DNA of 64,000 nucleotides. It comes from Bifidobacterium stellenboschense. Lineage in GTDB: Bacteria > Actinomycetota > Actinomycetes > Actinomycetales > Bifidobacteriaceae. The first letter of the stretch is position 1, and every line of letters begins with the position of its first letter. The notes beneath the pieces are model-generated. The model saw nothing but the letters and a program-made list of their open reading frames with translations, was not told where the DNA came from and searched no databases. The stretch lies in the NCBI RefSeq assembly GCF_000741785.1, contig NZ_JGZP01000010.1, positions 62,001-126,000 of the forward strand, in the 5' to 3' direction. This document shows, piece after piece, positions 26,200-34,497 of the stretch. A program made the translations under genes and the position numbers.

Positions 26200-27366
26200 T
26201 CAGTTGCCGATCGTCTTGTCCCAGTTGTTCTGGAGCCAGTCGGTGATGCGGGTGGCATCATCGTTGGTGTAGCTGACCGGCTTGCCTTCGATGGTGATGG
26301 CGTCCTTGAGGGTCGCCTTGTCGACGGTGCCGTCCTGCTTCATCGAGTCGAGCAGCACCGGGTTGGCGCCGCCCTTGAACCACAGGTTCTGGGCTTCGGC
26401 GGTGTACAGGTACTCCTCCCACAGGCGGGCGGCGGCCGGGTGCGGCGCGTCCTTGTTGATGGCCTGGTTGTAGTAGCTGACGACCTGCGCCTTCGGGAAG
26501 GTCTTGTACTCCCAGTTGACGCCCTTGCTCTTCAGCTCCTTCTTGTAGGAGGCCTGGTTGTAGGTCCAATCCATGACGACGCCGGTCTGGCCGGAATCGA
26601 TGGTGCCGTTGGTCACGTCGACGGTGGTGAGGTTGCCGGCGTCCTTGAGCTTCTTGAAGAAGTCGAGGCCGGGCTGGACGTTCTTGATGTCGCCGCCGGC
26701 CAGCTGGTTGACCATCAGGTAGCCGTTGAAGGCGGCGCCGGCCTCGGCGGGCTTGCCGTTGAGGGCGACGGTGCCGGCGAACTTCGGGTCGAGCAGGTCG
26801 TTGAGGGACTTGATCTCGCCGTACTTGTCCTTGTTCCAGCCGATCGACATGATGCCGGTGTAGTCGGCGTAGTAGGCGCCGTTCGCGTCCTTGTTCTCGT
26901 CCGGAATCTTGTCCCACGCCTGCACCTTGTACGGGGCGAAGGAGTCGGTGGAGGTGGCGGCGATCTGCTGGCCGAGGTCGAAGATGTCCGGCGCGGCGTC
27001 GGTGCCCTTGTTGGTCTTGGCGGCGTCGAGCTCCTCCTTGGAGGAGGCGTTCGGGTTGAGCTCGGTGATCTTGATCTTCGGGTACTTCTTCTTGAACGTG
27101 GAGATGACCTCGCCGTAGTTGGACCAGTCGTGCGGCAGGGCGATGACGTTCAGCGCGCCCTCCTTCTCGGCGGCCTTGACGAGGTCGTCCATCGTGCCGA
27201 AATCGGCGAGGGAGGTGGCCTTGGCGGACTTCTGGTCGACGGTGACGGACTTGCCGGTGGAGCCGGAGTCGTTGCTGGAGGAGGCGTTCGACGAACCGCA
27301 GGCGGCCATCGAGAACGCGAGCACGGTGGCGATGGCGCCAGCCGCGATCTTACGCAGGTTCTTCAT
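26200..27366 (-). CDS. ABC importer substrate-binding lipoprotein
   Basis: 388 residues from ATG 27366, preceded by AAAGGAAC. The lipoprotein signal peptide runs MKNLRKIAAGAIATVLAFSM with lipobox SMAAC-GSS, so Cys about 23 would be lipidated and the protein tethered to the outer face of the membrane. The mature part begins with a Ser/Asn linker and has the type II binding-protein pattern of PotD/FbpA/PhnS relatives (GALNVIALPHDWSNYGEVIS, APDIFDLGQQIAA, AYYADYTGIMSIGWNKDKY). Substrate is probably a small cation or organophosphonate but cannot be fixed. Confidence 0.9.
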   Translation of the reverse strand: MKNLRKIAAGAIATVLAFSMAACGSSNASSSNDSGSTGKSVTVDQKSAKATSLADFGTMDDLVKAAEKEGALNVIALPHDWSNYGEVISTFKKKYPKIKITELNPNASSKEELDAAKTNKGTDAAPDIFDLGQQIAATSTDSFAPYKVQAWDKIPDENKDANGAYYADYTGIMSIGWNKDKYGEIKSLNDLLDPKFAGTVALNGKPAEAGAAFNGYLMVNQLAGGDIKNVQPGLDFFKKLKDAGNLTTVDVTNGTIDSGQTGVVMDWTYNQASYKKELKSKGVNWEYKTFPKAQVVSYYNQAINKDAPHPAAARLWEEYLYTAEAQNLWFKGGANPVLLDSMKQDGTVDKATLKDAITIEGKPVSYTNDDATRITDWLQNNWDKTIGN

Positions 27367-27388
27367 GGATGTTCCTTTACTCAACTTG

Positions 27389-27413
27389 CCTCTAGGGAGT
27401 TGCCCTCTAGGGA
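27389..27413 (-). promoter_or_regulatory. Tandem CTAG-centred repeat upstream of the ABC operon
   Basis: CCTCTAGGGA occurs twice, 16 bp apart, beginning about 25 bp before the binding-protein start codon. Each copy is a near-palindrome around CTAG. The spacing and place suggest a regulator site in the 5' leader or promoter of the importer operon. Confidence 0.4.
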
Positions 27414-27601
27414 ATCAGGGCCTTCATCCGCGCCGTGGGCGCGTGGCCCGTAATCCAATTGAGAAAGGTACGTCCGTTATCCGTCCCGACACCGACGCCC
27501 CGGTGAACGCCGCGCGACCTTGCGCGACGCCGCGATGAATTCCGGGAAACTACAGATGAACTATGACGATTACGTTGTTTGCGTCAACATCAGGACGCCG
27601 G

Positions 27602-27645
27602 AAAAACGCGGGGAGGGTCCCGCCGCAACGGCGGAACCCTCCCCG
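27602..27645 (-). terminator. Rho-independent terminator downstream of ddl
   Basis: On the minus strand a long GC-rich stem (GGGGAGGGTTCCGCCG paired with its near-complement ending CCCTCCCC) closes a small loop and is followed by GCGTTTTTCC. It lies about 60 bp past the ddl stop and isolates ddl from the importer operon. Confidence 0.85.
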
Positions 27646-27705
27646 ACGATCGCCCGGCATCAGCCGGCATGCGTCAGCCGGCGTCTCACCGGCACGCAGG
27701 CGCGT

Positions 27706-28827
27706 CTAGCGCAGCACGCCTTCGATCAGGCGGGTGATGAGCGCGGTGTAGCTCACGCCGGTCGCGTCCCACGCCTTCGGATACATGGAGATCGGCGTGA
27801 ATCCGGGCATCGTGTTGATTTCGTTGACCATCACGGTGCCGTCCGCGGTGACGAACGTGTCCACACGGCTCAGGCCGGCGCCGTCGACCGCGGCGAACGC
27901 GCGGCGGGCGACGTCGCGCACGTCCTCGAGCACGCTGACCGGCAGGTCGGCGGGCACTTCGACGTGGCTGGCGGTGGAGTCCATGTACTTGGAGTCGAAA
28001 TCGTAGAACTGGTCGTCGTCCTGATGGTCAAGCACGATCTCGCCCGGCCAGCTGGCCTCCGGCTCGTCGCCGGGGGCGGCGGCGAGCACCGCGCACTCGA
28101 TCTCGCGGCCGTCGATGCCCTGCTCGATGAGCACCTTCCAATCATGCCTGCCGGCCTCGGCGATGGCGGCGCCGAGCTGGGAGGTCTGCGCCTCCGGCGA
28201 ATCGGCCTCCTCGACCTTCGTCACGCCGAAGCTGGAACCGGCGCGCGACGGCTTGACGAACAGCGGATACGTGAGGCCCGCCTCGGCGACGCGTTCCAGC
28301 GCCTCCTCGGGGCGGACGGAACGCGCGTCGACCATCACGCCGGGCGCGGTGGGGATACCGGCCGCATTGAGCACGACCTTCGTGTAGTGCTTGTCCATGC
28401 ACGCGGCGGACGCGAACACGCCGCAGCCGACATACGGCACGTCCATCATCTCAAGCAGGCCCTGCACGGTGCCATCCTCGCCGTACGGGCCGTGCAGCAC
28501 GGGGAACACGGCGTCGACGTGGCCGAACGGCTCGAGCGTGCCGTCCGCGTTGCGCGCGAAGAAGCCATCCTGGCCGAGTGCCACGTCGAGCACGACGTCG
28601 CGCGCGGCGGCGGTACGCTCGACGGTCGGCAGCACGCCGCCGTCGAGGTTCCAGCCGCGCGGGTCCTCGCCGCCGACAATCCACTTGCCGTCCTTGGTGA
28701 TGCCGACCGGCACCGCCTCGAAACGGTCGGCGTCGAGCGCGTTCAGCACGCCGGCGGTCGAAATGCAGGAGATCGAATGTTCGTCGGCCCTGCCGCCGTA
28801 CAACACCACGATGCGCTTCTTGGTCAT
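27706..28827 (-). CDS. ddl: D-alanine--D-alanine ligase
   Basis: 373 residues. The start is ATG 28827 (MTKKRIVVLYGGRADEHSIS), the GGRSxEHxxS-type first signature of Ddl. ATP-grasp blocks follow: HGPYGEDGTVQGLLEM, YPLFVKPSRAGSSFGV (lysine binding ATP) and GAGLSRVDTFV then MVNEINTMPGFTPISMYP, with the metal-binding Asn/Glu and the second D-Ala loop. The enzyme makes the dipeptide for peptidoglycan precursors in the cytoplasm. Its last 71 bp are duplicated at 23001. It forms a minus-strand envelope cluster with gpsA, plsC and murA. Confidence 0.95.
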   Translation of the reverse strand: MTKKRIVVLYGGRADEHSISCISTAGVLNALDADRFEAVPVGITKDGKWIVGGEDPRGWNLDGGVLPTVERTAAARDVVLDVALGQDGFFARNADGTLEPFGHVDAVFPVLHGPYGEDGTVQGLLEMMDVPYVGCGVFASAACMDKHYTKVVLNAAGIPTAPGVMVDARSVRPEEALERVAEAGLTYPLFVKPSRAGSSFGVTKVEEADSPEAQTSQLGAAIAEAGRHDWKVLIEQGIDGREIECAVLAAAPGDEPEASWPGEIVLDHQDDDQFYDFDSKYMDSTASHVEVPADLPVSVLEDVRDVARRAFAAVDGAGLSRVDTFVTADGTVMVNEINTMPGFTPISMYPKAWDATGVSYTALITRLIEGVLR

Positions 28828-28950
28828 AGTCGTTTTCTCGTCCGTTTCTCTAATGCTCTTTGCCGAATCCTGCCGGATCATCGAATCATCGAATCGTTCC
28901 GGGTACCGTATCCTACTCCGCGACCGTCACGGCCGCTGTGGCCGCTGTTA

Positions 28951-29946
28951 CTACTCCGCGGTGATCTCGCGGCCGAACAGCAGGGACAGCATCTCGGCGC
29001 AGGAGATGCCCTCGTCGAGCACGCGGCTCATCGCGTAGGCGAGCGGCGTCGGCACGCCGAGCTCGTCGCCGAGCGCGACGACCGCGTCGGTGGTGGGCAC
29101 GCCTTCGGCGACGCCGTTGCTCACCTTCGTCGCCTCCTCCTTGCTCAGGCCCTTGCCGAGGTTCGCGCCGAACGTGTAGTTGCGGCTCAGCGGGGAGCCG
29201 CACGTGGCGATCAGATCGCCCACGCCGGCGAGACCGGCGAACGTCTTCGGATCGGCGCCCGCGGCCTTGCCGAGCGCGGTGAGTTCGGCGAGGCCTCGCG
29301 TCTCGATCATCGCGGCCGTGTTCTCGCCGTAGCCGGCGCCGCGCGCCATGCCGACGGCGAGCGCGACGACGTTCTTCAGCGAGCCGCACATCTCCAGTCC
29401 GATGACGTCGGTGGTGACGAACGCCTTGAAGTAGTCGGTGGTGCAGGCCTTGGCGACCTTGGTCGCGTTGTCGAGGTTCTCGCAGCCGACGACGGTCGCG
29501 GCGGGCTGGCGCAGCGCGATCTCCTTGCTCAGGTTCGGGCCGGAGATGGCGGCGAAACGGTCGGACGGCAGGTCGAGGGATTCGCGCACGACCTCGTCCA
29601 TGCGCTTGTTCGTGTTGCGTTCGATGCCCTTCATAAGGCTCACGACGATCGCGCTGTCCGGGATGAGGCCCTTGAATTCGGCGAGCGCGACGCGCGCGAA
29701 CTGCGCGGCGATCGCGACGACGACGATCTCGGCGTCCTTGACCGATGCGGCGCGGTCGCCGGTGGCGGTCATGTTGTCCGGCAGATGCTCGATGAACGGG
29801 AGCCTCACGTGGTTGCGGTGGTTGTCGCGGATGCCTGCGACGATTTCGGGCTCCATCGCCCACATCGTCACGTCGTTGCCCGCGTCGGCCAGCACCTGGC
29901 CGAACGCGGTGCCCCATGCGCCGGCGCCGAGAACAGTGATCTTCAT
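28951..29946 (-). CDS. gpsA: NAD(P)-dependent glycerol-3-phosphate dehydrogenase
   Basis: 331 residues, normal length. N-terminal Rossmann fold MKITVLGAGAWGTAFGQVLA (GxGxxG). The catalytic-lysine block is VIGLEMCGSLKNVVALAVGM, followed by FAGLAGVGDLIATCGSPLSRN, the family C-terminal signature. It reduces dihydroxyacetone phosphate to sn-glycerol-3-phosphate for phospholipid and lipoteichoic acid synthesis. ATG 29946 follows AAGGAA. It is directly followed by ddl (123-bp gap) and preceded by plsC, which uses the same pathway. Confidence 0.95.
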   Translation of the reverse strand: MKITVLGAGAWGTAFGQVLADAGNDVTMWAMEPEIVAGIRDNHRNHVRLPFIEHLPDNMTATGDRAASVKDAEIVVVAIAAQFARVALAEFKGLIPDSAIVVSLMKGIERNTNKRMDEVVRESLDLPSDRFAAISGPNLSKEIALRQPAATVVGCENLDNATKVAKACTTDYFKAFVTTDVIGLEMCGSLKNVVALAVGMARGAGYGENTAAMIETRGLAELTALGKAAGADPKTFAGLAGVGDLIATCGSPLSRNYTFGANLGKGLSKEEATKVSNGVAEGVPTTDAVVALGDELGVPTPLAYAMSRVLDEGISCAEMLSLLFGREITAE

Positions 29947-30011
29947 GTTGTGTGATTCCTTACTTTCGATTCGTGACTGTTTCGTGACCTTCGTGCCATG
30001 CTACTCGCCGC

Positions 30012-30908
30012 TCACGCCGAGGCGATCGGCTTGCGGCTCATCGTGCGGTAGTCCCAGTAGCCTTCCGCCGGGAACTTCTCGCCGCGGATCTCCTCAAGCA
30101 GTTCGTTGAGGCGGATGAACATGCGCCATTTGAGCGTTTCGACGGCTTCGGCCGGCGGCTCGTCGCCCCAGTGCTCCATGCCTTCGAGCAGGTCGGAGTA
30201 GTCGAGCTGGTGGTCGTAGCACATGACGACGTTCTTGTGCGGCCACGGCCACCAGTGGTTGATGGAGGCGGCGCCCCACGTGGCGGCGCAGAACAGCGGC
30301 ACCTGCTTGCCGAGTCGGCGGGACGCTTCGAGCGCGATGAACGCGGCGCCCTCCTTGATGCTCATCACCCATTTTTGCGGGTCGCGGGTGACGGTGCCTT
30401 CGGGCCAGACGGTGAGCGGACGGCCGGAGACGAGGATGTCGATCGAGGTCTCCTCGATCTGCTTGGCCTTGCCGGAGTGGCGTTGGACGGGCTGCATGCC
30501 GACGAGCTGGAACCATTTGCCGATGAGCGGCCATTTCGCCATCTCGGCCTTGGCCATGTAGCGGGGGCGGCGGCCCATGTGGAACATGCTGGCCATCGGC
30601 ACGAACACGTCGAACATGGTCACGTGCGAGGCGGCGGTGATGAACGGGCCGTCTTCGGGGATGTTGTCGAGTCCCCACGCGTAGGTCCGGCAGCTCGCGT
30701 TGAAGACGACGTCGACGCCTTTGAGCAGGCGGCGCGTGCCGTTCGGGTTCTGCGCATCGATCTCGCGCTGGTTGATGCGGCGGTCGGGGCCGGTGGGCAG
30801 GTCGCGCATCGGGTCGACGAGATGATGCTTCTTCGCGAGTTTCGCCACCTGCGCGTCGGAGAGCGGTTTGACCGCGGAGCGCGGCGACGGTTTTCCTTTG
30901 GATGCCAT
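30012..30908 (-). CDS. plsC: 1-acyl-sn-glycerol-3-phosphate acyltransferase
   Basis: 298 residues. The acyltransferase motif I ASHVTMFDVF gives the HX4D catalytic pair, and motif III is WPEGTVTRD. An N-terminal 60-residue polar extension (KPLSDAQVAKLAKKHHLVDP) is longer than in E. coli PlsC but usual for actinobacterial members. It acylates lysophosphatidate to phosphatidate at the inner membrane face. Only 65 bp separate it from gpsA downstream, so the two lipid genes are probably one transcript. Confidence 0.9.
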   Translation of the reverse strand: MASKGKPSPRSAVKPLSDAQVAKLAKKHHLVDPMRDLPTGPDRRINQREIDAQNPNGTRRLLKGVDVVFNASCRTYAWGLDNIPEDGPFITAASHVTMFDVFVPMASMFHMGRRPRYMAKAEMAKWPLIGKWFQLVGMQPVQRHSGKAKQIEETSIDILVSGRPLTVWPEGTVTRDPQKWVMSIKEGAAFIALEASRRLGKQVPLFCAATWGAASINHWWPWPHKNVVMCYDHQLDYSDLLEGMEHWGDEPPAEAVETLKWRMFIRLNELLEEIRGEKFPAEGYWDYRTMSRKPIASA

Positions 30909-30960
30909 GCGCCTTATTCTACGTTCGCCCCCTACCGCGGCTCGTGCGTTCGTCCTTCCC

Positions 30961-31068
30961 CGCCCCCGCTGGCGGGGGCTCCCGCGAAGCGGGTGGGGGT
31001 GGTCTCAATCGCACCCGCGAAACCACCTCCAGTCAGCCTACGGCTGACAGCCCCCGCCAGCGGGGGCG
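30961..31068. repeat. Pair of intergenic GC-rich palindromic repeats in opposite orientation
   Basis: A unit reading CCCCCGCTGGCGGGGGCTCC-CGCGAAGCG-GGTGGGGGTGGT (30962-31003) faces a reversed unit (31021-31068). Each unit folds into two adjacent hairpins. Same family as units at 34129, 34240, 38435, 45205, 46164, 49051, 49257 and 62149. Confidence 0.8.
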
Positions 31069-31103
31069 AGCAGTCCGCCAGCGGGGCGGGCATAACAAGG
31101 CCG

Positions 31104-32429
31104 TCAGTCGAAGTCGGCGCCGAGTTGCTGGAGTTTGCCGCGGAAGTCGGCGTAGCCGCGGTCGATCAGGCTGATGCCCTGCACGTTGGACGGGCCCTTC
31201 GCGGCGAGCGCCGCGATCAGGTGGCTGAATCCGCCCCTGAGGTCCGGCACGTCGATGTCGCGGCCAGTGAGCGGGGTCGGTCCGAAGATCACCGCGGAAT
31301 GCTTGTAGTTGCGCTGCTGGAAGCGGCACGGGAGCGACCCGAGGCACTCGCGGTACAGCTGGATCGTCGCGCCCATCTGCACCAAGGGCTTCGTGAAGCC
31401 GAAACGGTTCTCGTACACGGTCTCGTGCACGATCGACAGGCCGTTCGCCTGCGTGAGGGCCACGACCAGCGGCTGCTGCCAGTCGGTCATGAAGCCGGGG
31501 TGCACGTCCGTCTCGATCGCGACCGGCTTCAAGTCGCCGCCCGGATGCCAGAAGCGGATGCCCTTGTCGGTCACGTCGAATTCGCCGCCGACCTTGCGGA
31601 ACACGTTGAGGAACGTCATCATCTCCGGCTGGGTCGCGCCCTTGACGAAGATGTCGCCGTGCGTGGCCAGCGCCGCCGACGCCCAGCTCGCCGCCTCGAT
31701 GCGGTCGGTGAGCGACGTGTGCGTGTAGCCCTTCAGCTCCTTGACGCCCTCGATGCGGAACGTGCGGTCCACGTCCACGCTGATGATCGCGCCCATCTTC
31801 TGCAACACGGCCACCAGATCCATGATCTCCGGCTCGATCGCCGCGCCCGACAGCTCGGTCTTGCCCTCGGCGAGCACGGCCGCGAGCAGCGTCTGCTCGG
31901 TCGCGCCCACGGACGGGTACGGCAGGTGGATCTTCGCGCCGTGCAGTCCGTTCGGCGCGGTGATGTGGATGCCGTCCTTGTGCTCCTTGTCGACGTTCGC
32001 GCCCAGCTTCCTGAGCGTCTCCAGATGGAAGTCGATCGGACGGCCGCCGATGTTGCAGCCGCCCAGCGCCGGGATGAACGCCTCGCCCAGACGGTGCACC
32101 AGCGGGCCGGAGAACAGGATCGGGATACGCGACGAGCCGGACAGCGTGTCCACGTCCGCCACGTCCGCGAGCTGCACGTGCGTCGCGTCGATCGTGACGA
32201 CGCCGTGCTCGCCGTCCACGTCGACGTCCACGCCGTGCAGGCGCAGCAGGTCGGACACGACATGCACGTCGCGGATCTCCGGAACGTTCTTCAGCACCGA
32301 CTTGCCCGGCGCGAGCAGCGCGGCGACCATCGCCTTGCTCACGAAGTTCTTCGCGCCACGCACCTTGATCGTGCCGTTCAGCGGCTTGCCGCCCTCGACG
32401 TGCAGCACGTCGTTCTCGTTTTCGCCCAC
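31104..32429 (-). CDS. murA: UDP-N-acetylglucosamine 1-carboxyvinyltransferase
   Basis: 441 residues. N-terminal LHVEGGKPLNGTIKVRGAKN is the EPSP-synthase-fold start of MurA (KNAALP-type lysine). The active-site loop is LGGCNIGGRPIDFHLE, so the fosfomycin-targeted cysteine is retained. The C-terminus has ALAAKGPSNVQGISLIDRGY. It transfers enolpyruvate to UDP-GlcNAc in the first committed step of peptidoglycan synthesis. The start is GTG 32429 after AGAGGT; the open frame continues 42 codons further upstream without family similarity. Divergent from the NADH oxidase gene. Confidence 0.93.
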   Translation of the reverse strand: MGENENDVLHVEGGKPLNGTIKVRGAKNFVSKAMVAALLAPGKSVLKNVPEIRDVHVVSDLLRLHGVDVDVDGEHGVVTIDATHVQLADVADVDTLSGSSRIPILFSGPLVHRLGEAFIPALGGCNIGGRPIDFHLETLRKLGANVDKEHKDGIHITAPNGLHGAKIHLPYPSVGATEQTLLAAVLAEGKTELSGAAIEPEIMDLVAVLQKMGAIISVDVDRTFRIEGVKELKGYTHTSLTDRIEAASWASAALATHGDIFVKGATQPEMMTFLNVFRKVGGEFDVTDKGIRFWHPGGDLKPVAIETDVHPGFMTDWQQPLVVALTQANGLSIVHETVYENRFGFTKPLVQMGATIQLYRECLGSLPCRFQQRNYKHSAVIFGPTPLTGRDIDVPDLRGGFSHLIAALAAKGPSNVQGISLIDRGYADFRGKLQQLGADFD

Positions 32430-32738
32430 GATTACCTCTTTCGATTCAACAGGACCGCGAAACACTATCAAACAGTGTGCCATAAGGCATGTGCGAACAC
32501 CGTGAAACCCGTGGCGATGCGGCTGGCGGCGTAATCGTCGCGCCGCCGGCCGCACGCCGCCGCGACCGCCACGCCGATTGTGACGCGCGTCACAATCGCC
32601 GGCGATCGCCGCGTGCCCGGCGGACCCGCCGCCGTCGCTTTGCTATGGTGGGCAGCAGAGGTGAACGTTCACGGAAGGCAGGCGATCGGAGACTGCCGGA
32701 ACGCGCCACCCGCACCACTACGCAAAGGAGCATAATCC

Positions 32739-34100
32739 ATGACCACCGTCGCCATCGTCGGATGCACGCACGCCGGCACCTTCGCCGCCACGTCGATCCT
32801 CGCCGAGCATCCCGATTGGACCGTCCACGTGTTCGAACGCAACGGCACGCTGTCGTTCCTCTCGTGCGGCATCGCCCTGTGGGTCGGCGACCACGTGTCC
32901 GACCCGAAGAAGATGTTCTACTCGTCGCCCGAGGCGCTGGCCGAGGCGGGCGCGACCATGCACATGCGCACCGACGTGACGTCCATCGACGTCGCCGCCA
33001 AGACGCTCACCTACCGTCCGGTCGACGCGATCGGCGTGGGCGACGCGGCCGGCGAGGAGCGGACGCTGCGCTTCGACAAGCTCGTCGTCACCACCGGCTC
33101 GCGCCCGGTCGTGCCGCCGATCCCGGGCATCGACAGCCCGCACGTGCTGCTGTGCAAGAACTGGGACCACGCCATCGCCATCAAGGAGAAGGCGAAGGAG
33201 GCGAAGTCGGCGGTCGTGATCGGCTCCGGCTACATCGGCGCGGAGATCGCCGAGCAGTTCTCGCTCACCGGCGTCAAGACCACGCTCGTCGACGGCCTCG
33301 ACCGTCCGCTCGCCAACAACTTCGACAAGCGGATCACCGACCAGGTGGCCGCCGCGTTCGAGGAGCATGGCGTCACGCTCGCGCTCGGCCAGAAGGTGAC
33401 CGCCTTCCGCGACAACGACGACGACACCGTCACCGTCGTCACCGAAAAGGGCGAATACACGGCCGAGATGGCGATTCTCGCGGTCGGCTTCCTGCCGAAC
33501 ACGGACCTGCTCAAGGGACAGGTCGACATGCTGCCGAACGGCGCGATCGTCGTCGACGACTACATGCGCGCCTCCGTGCCGGACGTGTACGCGTGCGGCG
33601 ACTCGGCGACCGTCTTCTACAACCCGACCGGCAAGCACGACTACATCCCGCTCGCCACGAACGCGGTGCGCCAGGGCCTGCTCGTCGGCCGCAACATCGC
33701 GGAGCCGACCGTCAAGTACCTCGGCACGCAGGCGACGAGCGCCGTGCAGCTGTACGACCTGTCGCTCGCCGCGTCCGGCCTGACCGCGGCCGGCGCGGAA
33801 CGCCGCGGACTCACCGTGCGCGAGACCGAGCTGACCGAGGACTACCGCCCCGACTTCATGCTCACCACCACGCCCGTCACGTCGATCCTCACATGGGATC
33901 CGGTCACGCGCGAGGTCAAGGGCGGGCAGTTCTGCTCGAAGGCGGACATCTCCGGCGCGGCGAACGTGATCTCGATGGCGATCCAGACGAAGTTCACCAT
34001 CGACCAGCTCGCGAACGTGGACTTCCTGTTCCAGCCGAACTTCGACAAGCCCGTCTACTACGTCGGCGCCGTCGCCATGAAGGCCGCCGCCGAAGCCTGA
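32739..34100 (+). CDS. nox: NADH oxidase / CoA-disulfide reductase family flavoprotein
   Basis: 453 residues. FAD-binding start TTVAIVGCTHAGTFAA, redox cysteine in LSFLSCGIALWVG (Cys about 45), NADH-binding SAVVIGSGYIGAEIAEQFSL, FAD C-terminal motif PDVYACGDSATVFY. The single cysteine without a CxxC pair fits the group that cycles through a Cys-sulfenic acid (water-forming NADH oxidase or NADH peroxidase) or a CoA disulfide. In a fermenter living near oxygen it would remove O2 and regenerate NAD. Strong AAAGGAG before ATG 32739. Confidence 0.9.
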   Translation: MTTVAIVGCTHAGTFAATSILAEHPDWTVHVFERNGTLSFLSCGIALWVGDHVSDPKKMFYSSPEALAEAGATMHMRTDVTSIDVAAKTLTYRPVDAIGVGDAAGEERTLRFDKLVVTTGSRPVVPPIPGIDSPHVLLCKNWDHAIAIKEKAKEAKSAVVIGSGYIGAEIAEQFSLTGVKTTLVDGLDRPLANNFDKRITDQVAAAFEEHGVTLALGQKVTAFRDNDDDTVTVVTEKGEYTAEMAILAVGFLPNTDLLKGQVDMLPNGAIVVDDYMRASVPDVYACGDSATVFYNPTGKHDYIPLATNAVRQGLLVGRNIAEPTVKYLGTQATSAVQLYDLSLAASGLTAAGAERRGLTVRETELTEDYRPDFMLTTTPVTSILTWDPVTREVKGGQFCSKADISGAANVISMAIQTKFTIDQLANVDFLFQPNFDKPVYYVGAVAMKAAAEA

Positions 34101-34128
34101 CAAATACCGCCCCCGCCTGACAAATGCC

Positions 34129-34451
34129 GCCCCCGCCGGCGGGGGCTCCCGCGAAGCGGGTGGGGGTGGTCCAGCCGTACTCCAGCAACTCGCCCCTGCT
34201 GGCGGGGCTCCCGCGAAACAGATGGACAATCGGCCGTACTCGCCCCCGCTGGCGGGGGCTCCCGCGAAGCGGGTGGGGGTGGTCCGACGGCGACCCCCAC
34301 GTAACCACCCCCAGTCGGCTGACGCCGACAGCCCTCCGGGCCCTGCAACTACAGACGGCCTCCGGCCGACATCACACAGCTCGCTGTCGCTCGCTTTCGC
34401 CTACAAACGCCTCCGGCGTTTGCTTCACGGCTCAGCCCGCCGGCGGGGGCA
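34129..34451. repeat. Cluster of palindromic repeat units between nox and pyrD
   Basis: Clear units lie at 34129-34170 and 34240-34284, with shortened or decayed ones at 34187-34222, 34302-34337 and 34436-34451. A separate perfect hairpin CAAACGCC/GGCGTTTG lies at 34404-34422. No coding frame with gene-like content is seen in this 397-bp gap. Confidence 0.75.
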
Positions 34452-34497
34452 CGACGGAACGGTACCCCTCGTCTACGGGGCCGAGACCGGCGATCCC

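Noticed and set aside
23001..27776. A complete integrative element
   Set aside because: The direct repeats are suggestive, but no integrase, excisionase, replication or transfer gene lies between them. Reported as a flanking duplication only.
34285..34497. Gene or RNA in the gap before pyrD
   Set aside because: Only decayed repeat units and one short hairpin are seen; no cloverleaf or coding pattern.
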